DNA of 5,339 bases from JAUYQE01 sp035289745. GTDB lineage: Archaea > Nanobdellota > Nanobdellia > Woesearchaeales > GW2011-AR9. Positions within the stretch are counted from its first letter, which is position 1. The number at the start of each line of letters is the position of its first letter. The position numbers were made by a program, and so were the translations under genes. This document shows positions 1-4,915 of the stretch, one piece after another. The stretch lies in NCBI GenBank assembly GCA_035289745.1, contig DATDWF010000069.1, forward strand, positions 1-5,339, read 5' to 3'. The notes beneath the pieces were generated by a model that saw nothing but the letters and a program-made list of their open reading frames with translations, did not search any database and was not told where the DNA came from.

Positions 1-167
1 CTACGGGCAATGCAGCTCTTGTGGAACAGTATGAAGCGCATATAGAAAACTGTGCCCAAGAGAACGGCTTTGAGCTATTTCCCGTTCGGGCCAGCTCGTC
101 CCATCCTGCAGACTCGGCACGGATCGACTTTCTGCTGGAATACTGGGTGTGGCCAACACTGCATTAG
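1..167 (+). CDS. C-terminal part of an unrecognised protein (5' end outside window)
   Basis: An open reading frame runs in from the left edge (first full codon at base 3) and stops at TAG 165-167, giving about 54 residues. The composition looks like real protein: a charged amphipathic stretch (VEQYEAHIENCAQENG), a short FELFPV strand-like segment, a SSSHPADSARIDF segment and an aromatic end (LEYWVWPTLH). I do not recognise the family, and no catalytic motif can be named from this fragment. The stop lies five bases before the stop of the reverse regulator at 173, so the two genes converge tail to tail with no space for a separate terminator. The overlapping frame at 52-243 gives a Cys/Phe/Pro-rich sequence with no domain and runs into the regulator; it was not preferred. 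Confidence 0.55.
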   Translation, partial: TGNAALVEQYEAHIENCAQENGFELFPVRASSSHPADSARIDFLLEYWVWPTLH

Positions 168-172
168 AAGCT

Positions 173-697
173 TTACAGCACCACTTCTTTCTCTCCAGAA
201 TATAATCCCATTTTTGCCATTTGCTCGTACTGGGATTTGGTGAGAGTCAAGAAACTCAGCTCAAATTTTTTCTCACGGACTTTTCGGGCTGCTTCCTCTA
301 TGGCTGCGGTGTTCAACCCCTCGCCGATAAGCAGGAGGTTGGCACGCCCTCTCTTCTTCCCGCCATGCTGAATGATGCTTTGCACGCCGGGAATATTCTT
401 TATTGATTCCAGGAAGGCAGCCACGCCATCGAATTCCTCTTGGAACAATTCCTGCAGCAAAGGCGTTTCTTTACTAGGCTTCCAGCGGTATACTTTGCTG
501 TTCTTCCATTCTTTCCGTTCGATGATGCCGGACTTCGCCAATTCCTGCAGAATCCTATAGGCCGAACTCATCGGCACTTTGGTGCGTTGGGCAATCTCAT
601 TGAGGGAAAGCTCTTCAGCAGCATTGAGCAAAACGCGAAGGATAGCTGCTCTTTTTTTATCAAAGACTGCCGTAAGAAGCTCTTCTCTAGCACCCAT
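173..697 (-). CDS. Winged-helix (TrmB/MarR-like) transcriptional regulator
   Basis: A 174-residue cytoplasmic DNA-binding protein. Residues 13-52 form the helix-turn-helix: KRAAILRVLL, then LSLNEIAQRTKVPMSSAYRI with SSAYRILQEL as recognition helix. Residues 53-73 (KSGIIERKEWKNSKVYRW) form the beta wing typical of archaeal TrmB, ArsR and MarR-like proteins. Residues 80-110 look helical, possibly for dimerisation. Residues 117-174 (RANLLLIGEGLN, then a helix and FELSFLTLT) suggest a small alpha/beta domain, perhaps a degenerate nucleotidyltransferase-like or ligand-sensing domain; this is inference. I chose ATG 697 because it begins directly before the domain and has a TATA box at leaderless distance. 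Extending to the TTG at 772 would add 25 residues reading through that TATA box. It diverges from the nitroreductase gene and shares its control region, so autoregulation and control of that gene are likely. The inducer cannot be told from sequence. Confidence 0.85.
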   Translation of the reverse strand: MGAREELLTAVFDKKRAAILRVLLNAAEELSLNEIAQRTKVPMSSAYRILQELAKSGIIERKEWKNSKVYRWKPSKETPLLQELFQEEFDGVAAFLESIKNIPGVQSIIQHGGKKRGRANLLLIGEGLNTAAIEEAARKVREKKFELSFLTLTKSQYEQMAKMGLYSGEKEVVL

Positions 698-717
698 GGA
701 GAAAAAGAAACTGTTCT

Positions 718-725
718 TATTTATA
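718..725 (-). promoter_or_regulatory. TATA box of the winged-helix regulator gene
   Basis: On the reverse strand the sequence reads TATAAATA, preceded by the purine-rich AGAGAAAAGA that could act as a TFB recognition element. Its centre is about 24.5 bases from the A of ATG 697, so transcription should begin at or next to the start codon. No Shine-Dalgarno sequence is visible, consistent with a leaderless mRNA. Confidence 0.65.
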
Positions 726-729
726 TCTT

Positions 730-798
730 TTCTCTTTTGAAATTTGCTTCCAAAAATAGAATAAACTTCCAAAAATGAATTTTAAGCGCAAAAGAGAA
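730..798. repeat. Inverted repeat CAAAAGAGAA flanking the divergent operator region
   Basis: CAAAAGAGAA occurs on the forward strand at 789-798 and on the reverse strand at 730-739 (forward TTCTCTTTTG). The two perfect 10-base copies point inward from opposite ends of a 49-base spacer. One lies four bases upstream of the regulator TATA box; the other lies about 21 bases upstream of the nitroreductase TATA box. The symmetric placement suggests protein binding sites serving both promoters, but AT/purine-rich matches also arise by chance. Confidence 0.45.
747..776. promoter_or_regulatory. Paired direct repeats CTTCCAAAAAT, candidate operator
   Basis: CTTCCAAAAAT is repeated exactly at 747-757 and 766-776, a 19-base period, inside the divergent promoter region. 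A looser copy, CTTCAAAAAAATG, lies at 828-840 between the nitroreductase TATA box and its start codon. A regulator bound to the pair would sit upstream of both TATA boxes, and one on the third copy would block nitroreductase initiation. The likely binder is the adjacent winged-helix protein; this is inferred from position only. Confidence 0.45.
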
Positions 799-819
799 GC
801 CTGCGGCAAAAGCGTTAGG

Positions 820-827
820 TATAAATA
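820..827 (+). promoter_or_regulatory. TATA box of the nitroreductase gene
   Basis: TATAAATA is centred 27.5 bases before ATG 851, the standard archaeal TATA-to-start-site distance if the transcript begins at the A of the start codon. No Shine-Dalgarno sequence precedes 851 (the region is CAAAAAAATGTTTATTTTTC), which again indicates leaderless initiation. It is the same octamer used by the divergent regulator. Confidence 0.7.
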
Positions 828-850
828 CTTCAAAAAAATGTTTATTTTTC

Positions 851-1516
851 ATGCGCGATATCCTCGACATCATCACTTCCCGGCGGAGCGTGAAGCGTTT
901 TCAGCCGCAATTTGTCGACTGGGAAAAAATTTCGCGTATTCTGGAAGCAGGTCGCCATGCGCCCAGTTCCGGAAACCTGCAAAACTGGAAATTCATTCTG
1001 GTCATGGAGCCGGAGAAGAAGCAAAAAATTGCTGAAGCGGCATACGATCAGCACGATATCGCGTTGGCTGCGGCGCTCATCGTGATCTGCGGAGAAGCAG
1101 AGAAAGCGGAACGCTACTATGGCGAGCATGGTAATATATATACAATAGAAAACTGCGCTGCGGCTATTCAGAATATGCTGCTGGAAGCTCACTCATTAGG
1201 TCTCGGCTCGTTGTGGGTAGGCGCGTTTAGCGAAGAAGACGTGCGCGCAGCCTGCGGCATTCCCGAAGAAGCGCAACCGTTAGCTATCGTCGCCATCGGT
1301 TACGCTGCAGAAACTCCTGAAAAGCCGCCGAAATTTCCTCTTGAAACCCTTGTTTATTTCGGCTCCTGGCGTAATAGATTAAAAGATCCTGCTAAATATA
1401 TGGTTGATATAGCCTCCATTCTGGAACGCCGGGCGCAAAACATGAAAGCGGGAGCGCAGGAAGCAGCAAAAACAATAGCAGAAACTGCGCAAAAAATCAT
1501 AAAAGAGAGAAAATAA
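851..1516 (+). CDS. Nitroreductase-family FMN-dependent oxidoreductase
   Basis: A 221-residue cytoplasmic flavoprotein of the nitroreductase fold, which normally works as an FMN-binding homodimer and reduces nitro compounds, quinones or similar acceptors with NAD(P)H. FMN-phosphate contacts fit SRRSVKRF (residues 10-17), where RRS is the family hallmark. HAPSSGNLQNWKF (36-48) is the second cofactor loop; AIQNMLLEAHSLGLGSLWVG (105-124) is the helix plus glycine-rich segment; PLAIVAIGYAAETP (143-156) is the late strand and loop. Family members are usually about 170-220 residues. Here residues 180-221 form an Ala/Lys/Glu-rich helical tail outside the core, possibly an oligomerisation helix. ATG 851 fits the family N-terminus and lies at leaderless distance from a TATA box. 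The gene stands alone and is divergent from a winged-helix regulator, which suggests inducible expression. The substrate cannot be predicted. Confidence 0.9.
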   Translation: MRDILDIITSRRSVKRFQPQFVDWEKISRILEAGRHAPSSGNLQNWKFILVMEPEKKQKIAEAAYDQHDIALAAALIVICGEAEKAERYYGEHGNIYTIENCAAAIQNMLLEAHSLGLGSLWVGAFSEEDVRAACGIPEEAQPLAIVAIGYAAETPEKPPKFPLETLVYFGSWRNRLKDPAKYMVDIASILERRAQNMKAGAQEAAKTIAETAQKIIKERK

Positions 1517-1600
1517 GCTCAAAAAAGAATTATTCTCATCCTCTCTCAAATGATATATTCTTCTCTTTTATCGTATTCTTAGCGTATTTTCTCCTCTAAA
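1499..1600 (+). terminator. Possible terminator region after the nitroreductase gene
   Basis: ATAAAAGAGA at 1499-1508 is a perfect 10-base inverted match to TCTCTTTTAT at 1562-1571, though the arms are 53 bases apart. The stretch 1556-1596 is pyrimidine-rich with several short T runs, the sort of sequence at which archaeal RNA polymerase tends to stop without a tight hairpin. The exact stop point cannot be placed. Confidence 0.35.
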
Positions 1601-1631
1601 AGTCCAGAATATGTTTACTCCAGCATAGAAA

Positions 1632-1641
1632 TATTTAAATA
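1632..1641 (+). promoter_or_regulatory. Possible upstream TATA-like element (distal ftsZ promoter)
   Basis: TATTTAAATA resembles a TATA box and would start transcription near base 1662-1668, at the left edge of the TTTGGTTC repeats. If used, it would give ftsZ a second, roughly 210-base leader containing those repeats, or a separate small RNA. It rests on AT-rich sequence alone and competes with the better placed TATA box at 1792. Confidence 0.25.
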
Positions 1642-1654
1642 GAACGTAGGTATT

Positions 1655-1673
1655 ACCAAAAACAGGTTTTGGT
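1655..1673 (+). other. Short hairpin at the start of the TTTGGTTC repeat region
   Basis: ACCAAAA (1655-1661) and TTTTGGT (1667-1673) are perfect 7-base inverted repeats around a five-base ACAGG loop; the stem can be stretched to ten pairs with two G-U pairs. The left arm is in effect an inverted copy of the repeat unit that follows. It may be an RNA hairpin if transcribed or a paired protein site in DNA. Confidence 0.35.
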
Positions 1674-1768
1674 GGTTCGGTTCGTATATCAGAAGTGTGT
1701 TTGGTTCAGTCCGACGGTTTGGTTCTGATCGGAATGGCTTAGATTTGGTTATAACGATTGGTTGGTTC
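1671..1768 (+). repeat. Cluster of TTTGGTTC-like direct repeats upstream of ftsZ
   Basis: Within about 100 bases the octamer or a close variant recurs in one orientation: GGTGGTTC 1671-1678, TTCGGTTC 1676-1683, TTTGGTTC 1700-1707, TTTGGTTC 1718-1725, TTTGGTTA 1744-1751 and GTTGGTTC 1761-1768, plus the weaker ATTGGTTG at 1757. Successive starts are 5, 24, 18, 26 and 17 bases apart, so alternate copies lie about 42-44 bases apart, close to four helical turns. The forward strand here is strongly G/T-rich and has no open frame. The cluster ends about 24 bases before the ftsZ TATA box. Likely meanings are an activator or cell-cycle regulator array, or a structured leader RNA if a promoter near 1635 is active. 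Confidence 0.6.
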
Positions 1769-1791
1769 TAGGGATAGTAATGTTACACTCA

Positions 1792-1799
1792 TATATATA
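1792..1799 (+). promoter_or_regulatory. Proximal TATA box of the ftsZ transcript
   Basis: TATATATA is centred 25.5 bases before base 1821, so the predicted transcript begins at about the A of ATG 1821, leaving a leader of about 54 bases before ftsZ. Unlike most other genes here, ftsZ would then have a real leader with a ribosome site. Confidence 0.65.
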
Positions 1800-1822
1800 G
1801 TTTTGTATTTTGTAAACTATAT
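1795..1822. promoter_or_regulatory. Palindrome overlapping the ftsZ TATA box and start site
   Basis: ATATAGTTT (1795-1803) and AAACTATAT (1814-1822) are perfect 9-base inverted repeats around TGTATTTTGT. The palindrome covers the right half of the TATA box and reaches the predicted transcription start, the classic place for a repressor that blocks TBP or polymerase. Because its right arm ends at the predicted start, it would not form a hairpin in the mRNA, so a DNA operator is the better reading. Confidence 0.5.
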
Positions 1823-1871
1823 GTTGGGGGGTGTACGCAAAAACAAAACAATCAAAAACAAGAGGTGGTAA
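1821..1871 (+). CDS. Candidate 16-residue leader peptide (uORF) before ftsZ
   Basis: ATG 1821 opens a frame of 16 codons, MLGGVRKNKTIKNKRW, ending at TAA 1869-1871. The ATG lies at the predicted transcription start, so it would be read as a leaderless ORF like several genes in this window. The peptide is very basic (seven Lys/Arg of 16) and contains two KNK units from the DNA direct repeat CAAAAACA at 1838-1845 and 1853-1860. Its last codons AAG AGG TGG contain the ftsZ Shine-Dalgarno sequence, and its stop is three bases from ATG 1875 in the same frame. Translation would pass over the ribosome site and end at the ftsZ start, which suggests coupling or attenuation. A frame this short can occur by chance, and the start site is only predicted. 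Confidence 0.35.
   Translation: MLGGVRKNKTIKNKRW
1862..1867 (+). promoter_or_regulatory. Shine-Dalgarno sequence of ftsZ
   Basis: GAGGTG, seven bases before ATG 1875, matches the GGAGGTGA complement of the archaeal 16S 3' end. It is the best ribosome site in the window and fixes ATG 1875 as the ftsZ start. Confidence 0.75.
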
Positions 1872-1874
1872 AAC

Positions 1875-2942
1875 ATGGATTTTTTCGTCGAAAAAGCGTT
1901 GGAAAGCCTGCCGCCGGAGCAGGAATTTGCCGGCATGCACCAGGCCAATATTAAAGTAATTGGCGTGGGCGGAGCGGGCAACAATATGGTCGGATGGCTG
2001 TACAAGAAAGGCATCCGCGGGGCAGAGATCATTGCCACGAACACGGATTACCAGCATTTAAGCATAACGGGTGCGGATCATAAGTTCCTGATCGGAAAAG
2101 ACTGCACTCGCGGCTTGGGATGCGGCGGATTCCCGACTAAAGGGGCGGAAGCAGCCCAGGAATCTTTGACCCAGTTGAAAGAATGCCTGAAGAGCTCGGA
2201 CATGGTCTTTGTCTGCGCCGGCATGGGTGGCGGTACAGGAACGGGAGCCGCTCCAGTAGTAGCGCAAGTTGCCAAAGATACGGGAGCAATTGTCATCGGC
2301 ACAGTCACGATGCCGTTCAACATTGAGAGGGCCAGATGCGACAAAGCGGAGTTCGGCTTGCAGCAATTGCGGCAAGTATCGGACACGGTCATTGTCATTG
2401 ACAACAATCGCCTCGTGCAGATCGCGGGCAACTTACCGATCCAGCAGGCATTTGCGGTCGCGAATGAACTCGTGGCCACGATGATCAAAGGGATCGTAGA
2501 GACAATCGCCATTCCTTCCCTGGTCAACCTGGACTATGCAGACGTTAAGGCGATCATGTCCAATGGCGGTGTGGCAGCTATCGGTGTAGGAAGCTCAGAT
2601 ACCAATAGCCGGGTAGAAGAAGCAGTGAAAGGCGCGTTGTCTAACCCCTTGCTAGACATTAGTTACGAAGGCGCGACGGGAGCCCTGATTCATGTCACGG
2701 GCGGACCGGACATGACTTTAGATGAAGTTTCCCGTATCGGCGAGCTCGTTACCGAATCTTTGGATGACGATGCGAACGTTATCTGGGGCGCTCGGGTGAG
2801 CGAGGAGATGAAAGGCAAGCTGACCGTTATGACCATCATAACGGGAGTGAACTCGCCCTGGATACTGGGAAAACTGGACCAGAAGAAGTCAACCGATCGA
2901 GCCAAGTCCCTCAGCCGGGAACTGGGCATCGAGCTGGTGTAA
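1875..2942 (+). CDS. ftsZ: Cell division GTPase FtsZ, archaeal FtsZ2-type
   Basis: A 355-residue tubulin-superfamily GTPase that polymerises into the cytokinetic ring at mid-cell. The nucleotide-binding half shows GVGGAGNN (30-37), ATNTD (54-58), RGLGCGGFP (79-87) and the tubulin signature GGGTGTGAAP (118-127). The synergy (T7) loop is NLDYADVKAIM (218-228), with Asp220 and Asp223 in the positions that complete GTP hydrolysis in the neighbouring subunit. The second domain follows with PLLDISYEGATGALIHVTGG and NVIWGARVSEEMKGK. MPFNIERAR (146-154), DNNRL (176-180) and PSLVNLDYADV resemble the haloarchaeal FtsZ2 group more than FtsZ1, as recalled from family sequences. After the core there is only a short tail of about 25 residues ending LSRELGIELV, which may hold the binding site for a membrane anchor or SepF. 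The protein looks complete. Its upstream region is elaborate and it is followed by a strong terminator. Confidence 0.96.
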   Translation: MDFFVEKALESLPPEQEFAGMHQANIKVIGVGGAGNNMVGWLYKKGIRGAEIIATNTDYQHLSITGADHKFLIGKDCTRGLGCGGFPTKGAEAAQESLTQLKECLKSSDMVFVCAGMGGGTGTGAAPVVAQVAKDTGAIVIGTVTMPFNIERARCDKAEFGLQQLRQVSDTVIVIDNNRLVQIAGNLPIQQAFAVANELVATMIKGIVETIAIPSLVNLDYADVKAIMSNGGVAAIGVGSSDTNSRVEEAVKGALSNPLLDISYEGATGALIHVTGGPDMTLDEVSRIGELVTESLDDDANVIWGARVSEEMKGKLTVMTIITGVNSPWILGKLDQKKSTDRAKSLSRELGIELV

Positions 2943-2952
2943 GCCTGTTTAC

Positions 2953-3025
2953 AGGAATCTTGCCCGTTCCTTATTCTGGAACACCCCCTACATCGGGCAA
3001 GATTTCTTCTTTTTTTTCTTTTTTT
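2953..3025 (+). terminator. Hairpin plus T-tract terminator of ftsZ
   Basis: AATCTTGCCCG (2956-2966) pairs perfectly with CGGGCAAGATT (2994-3004), extendable to 14 pairs (2953-2966 with 2994-3007) including one G-U. A small GTTCC/GGAAC stem (2966-2970 with 2978-2982) can form instead inside the 27-base loop. The stem is followed at once by TTTCTTCTTTTTTTTCTTTT and more T residues up to 3025. The arrangement looks like a bacterial intrinsic terminator, although archaeal termination usually needs only the T-tract. Confidence 0.85.
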
Positions 3026-3049
3026 GAAAATGAAACCTAGCAAGAGCAC

Positions 3050-3080
3050 CGCCGCCTGGGCTGAAAAGTGAGGCGAGGCG
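3050..3080 (+). promoter_or_regulatory. Leader hairpin that may mask the HAD gene ribosome site
   Basis: CGCCGCCT (3050-3057) can pair with AGGC (3071-3074) and GGCG (3077-3080), leaving a two-base GA bulge and a 13-base loop. The only Shine-Dalgarno-like sequence for the downstream gene, GAGG at 3075-3078, six bases before ATG 3085, lies in the bulge and right arm. No good TATA box sits at leaderless distance from 3085; a TTTGAAAAT-like element near 3023-3031 could give a leader of about 30 bases. Confidence 0.35.
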
Positions 3081-3084
3081 ATTT

Positions 3085-3723
3085 ATGATCCAGAAAATAA
3101 TAATCCAGAAAATAATTGCTTTGGACTTTGACGGCGTTCTGGCTGATTCGTTTGCCGTAGCGTATCAGGCTTTCTCAGAGATCAGTGAGAAGCTGGGAAT
3201 TCCGCACTTTGAACCGGAAGAATTCCGTTCTCTCTTTGATGGAAATTTCTACGAAGAATTGCGGAAGCGCGGGGTGGCCAAAGAAAAAATCCCGCAAGTG
3301 CTGCAGGAAATAGAAGAGAATTTTCCAGATAAGTACATTAAAGTGCAGCCGGTTCCGGGTGCGAAACAGATGCTGGAAACGCTGACGGCGCTGGGCAGGG
3401 TATATATTATTTCATCTAACATAACTTCAGTCATTGAAGAATACTTGCGGCGGCAGGGCTTCCCGAACGTTCCTATTTTAGGGGCGGAGAAAGAGACCAG
3501 CAAGAAAAAGAAGCTTTTCTGTTTGAAAGAGCAGTCGCCAGAAGCGCCGCTCTACTTTATTGGTGATACAAAAGGAGAGATTCTGGAAGGCAAAGCTGCA
3601 GGAGTCCGAATGCTGGCTGTCACCTGGGGCTACCATAATAAGAAGCGATTGCAGGAAGCGAAGCCGGAGAAGATCTTTGAGAAGCCGAAAGATGTGGTGA
3701 AGTATTTCTTGTCTCTCAACTAA
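3085..3723 (+). CDS. HAD-superfamily phosphatase (phosphoglycolate phosphatase-like)
   Basis: A 212-residue cytoplasmic haloacid dehalogenase-type hydrolase. Motif I is LDFDGVLADS (13-22), with Asp14 as nucleophile and Asp16 as acid/base. A helical cap follows at about residues 25-90 (C1 type). Motif II is VYIISSN (106-112) with Ser110/Ser111. The motif III lysine lies in the KKKK run at 140-143. Motif IV is YFIGDTKGE (157-165), with Asp161 binding Mg and Glu165 in place of the commoner second Asp. This layout fits Gph/PGP-like phosphatases of small phosphorylated metabolites; the substrate is unknown. ATG 3085 is the only ATG before motif I. The N-terminus is five residues longer than expected because of a 15-base tandem duplication (IQKIIIQKII). 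The gene ends five bases before the stop of the reverse gene at 3729. Confidence 0.88.
   Translation: MIQKIIIQKIIALDFDGVLADSFAVAYQAFSEISEKLGIPHFEPEEFRSLFDGNFYEELRKRGVAKEKIPQVLQEIEENFPDKYIKVQPVPGAKQMLETLTALGRVYIISSNITSVIEEYLRRQGFPNVPILGAEKETSKKKKLFCLKEQSPEAPLYFIGDTKGEILEGKAAGVRMLAVTWGYHNKKRLQEAKPEKIFEKPKDVVKYFLSLN
3088..3117 (+). repeat. 15-base tandem duplication at the start of the HAD gene
   Basis: ATCCAGAAAATAAT occurs at 3088-3101 and again at 3103-3116, period 15, with a single differing final base (A, then T). It stays in frame and encodes IQKII twice. Near-identity at the DNA level points to a recent slippage or duplication event. Confidence 0.85.
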
Positions 3724-3728
3724 GATGA

Positions 3729-4892
3729 TTAGGTAGTGGGGGAAGAGACTAGAGATCTATTAGCATACTCGTCAGCAATTCTTACTTCCCTCTTACTGAA
3801 CTCAATAAGCTCCTCGAGCAGCTCTCTGGGGATAACATTCGTGACTTTTTTGAGCGGCGCTTTGTAGCCTTTTGCGAATCCTTGAGCAAAATTTTCTCGT
3901 ACTCTCGTCCAAGGGTACATTCTTTTATGAACAGGGCCAATAGTCCGATAACTGCATGCAGGCCAACATAAAGCACTCTCTCTGATTGTTTCATATTCTT
4001 TCTTTTGCTGCGCTCGGAGCGCGGATTTGGGCTTATCCCGCTGGTCGTCCGATGCATCAAAATCAACCAAACCTAGGGCAACATTTCTTTCCTCGTTTTC
4101 GTACACGACAACATTTCCAATATGGGCGTTTGTTCTTTCTGGATTATCGCTCCACGTTTGCCAGCTTTTGTCCAAGAGATGTTTTAATTGGCCGACAATG
4201 AAGCCGCAGGCTTTATAAAACGGGCGGGCTTTTTTGCAAAAGAGATCAAACATGTCAGCAATTGCTATGCTGTTTGGATAATCCCCACTTAGAACATCCA
4301 ATATTTTTTTACGAAAATCATCCATCACTGGAAATTCCAGCACTGTAAAAAGCTCATCCAATCGGGTATCGCCTTTCACGCACAAGATGCTGGTAGCCAG
4401 CTTTCTCCTTCGTACTCGGTCCGGGAAAGTGTACCATCCAACATATTCCATGACGGGATCAACACCTTCTTCCCTCAGGGTCCGGTTAAACCGATCAGAG
4501 TAGATTTTCTCGAAGCAGGCATTCCGCAGAAGTTGGCCGCCTTCTATTCCACTAAGTTCTTCGTTCCAGCAGGGCTTGGGTCCCCACGCGACCCCTTTTA
4601 AGCGATATAGCTCCTGGGTCTTTTTATCAAGAGTAAGGCAAGATCGATAGCCACTCCAGAGAGCAGGAACTGTAGAATTATCTTTGTAAAAGGAAGAGAG
4701 AGTGTGCTCTACCCATTCATCGTTTTTAGCGGGAAGCAGTTTGATATAGTTCCACCGAAATGGATTACGAAAGTAGGGATTGGCTCTGAGGGGGCTTTGC
4801 CGCAGAAAATTCGGCAGCTCTCCGAACACTTCAACTTCTCCTGCCAACTCCATAAGAAGCAACAGATCCCGCCGTACGAATAGATGTTTCAT
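3729..4892 (-). CDS. Protein with apparent kinase-like fold (distantly SelO-like), function unknown
   Basis: A 387-residue soluble protein that I do not place in a named family. Several features recall the protein-kinase-like superfamily. Lys99 in LYRLKGVAWGP (95-105) could be the ATP-phosphate lysine, with ELSGIEGGQLLRNACFEKIY (112-131) giving a glycine-rich segment and helix with candidate Glu partners. ATSILCVKGDTRLDE (166-180) looks like the hinge strand region. TNAHIGNVVVY (254-264) resembles a catalytic loop ending in the metal-binding Asn (N260), and LGLVDFDASD (273-282) fits the DFG-position strand with Asp277/Asp279. The order Lys, then H-x-G-N, then DFD recalls SelO-type AMP transferases and aminoglycoside-phosphotransferase-like kinases; this is inference from motifs only. 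I chose ATG 4892, at leaderless distance from a TATA box; the TTG at 4958 would add 22 residues read from promoter DNA. No signal peptide or membrane segment is seen. It is divergent from the cytochrome gene and converges on the HAD gene. Confidence 0.7.
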   Translation of the reverse strand: MKHLFVRRDLLLLMELAGEVEVFGELPNFLRQSPLRANPYFRNPFRWNYIKLLPAKNDEWVEHTLSSFYKDNSTVPALWSGYRSCLTLDKKTQELYRLKGVAWGPKPCWNEELSGIEGGQLLRNACFEKIYSDRFNRTLREEGVDPVMEYVGWYTFPDRVRRRKLATSILCVKGDTRLDELFTVLEFPVMDDFRKKILDVLSGDYPNSIAIADMFDLFCKKARPFYKACGFIVGQLKHLLDKSWQTWSDNPERTNAHIGNVVVYENEERNVALGLVDFDASDDQRDKPKSALRAQQKKEYETIRESALCWPACSYRTIGPVHKRMYPWTRVRENFAQGFAKGYKAPLKKVTNVIPRELLEELIEFSKREVRIADEYANRSLVSSPTT

Positions 4893-4915
4893 AGGTCTTT
4901 TTTTTTGTAGGGTTA

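Noticed and set aside
52..243. Forward 63-residue frame overlapping the regulator 3' end
   Set aside because: No domain, Phe/Pro/Cys-rich composition, and it overlaps two better frames.
698..772. TTG start at 772 for the winged-helix regulator
   Set aside because: The extra 25 residues are read from TATA-box and repeat DNA; ATG 697 begins at the domain with leaderless geometry.
1550..1582. Ten-codon ATG frame in the nitroreductase-ftsZ gap
   Set aside because: Lies in T-rich terminator-like DNA without promoter or ribosome site; nothing distinguishes it from chance.
1670..1690. tRNA T-arm (GGTTCGGTTC) suggesting a tRNA gene
   Set aside because: No acceptor, D-arm or anticodon stem pairs around it; the GGTTC is part of the repeat cluster.
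1671..1768. TTTGGTTC repeats as a CRISPR array
   Set aside because: The unit is only eight bases, imperfect, with 5-26 base spacing; no CRISPR repeat length, spacers or cas genes.
1640..1860. Replication origin (repeats plus AT-rich DNA and a GGGGGG run)
   Set aside because: No recognisable origin recognition box and no orc1/cdc6 gene in the window; the elements are better explained as ftsZ regulation.
2058..2527. Reverse-strand frames inside ftsZ
   Set aside because: Shadows of a clearly coding, fully conserved gene; no start signals or domain content.
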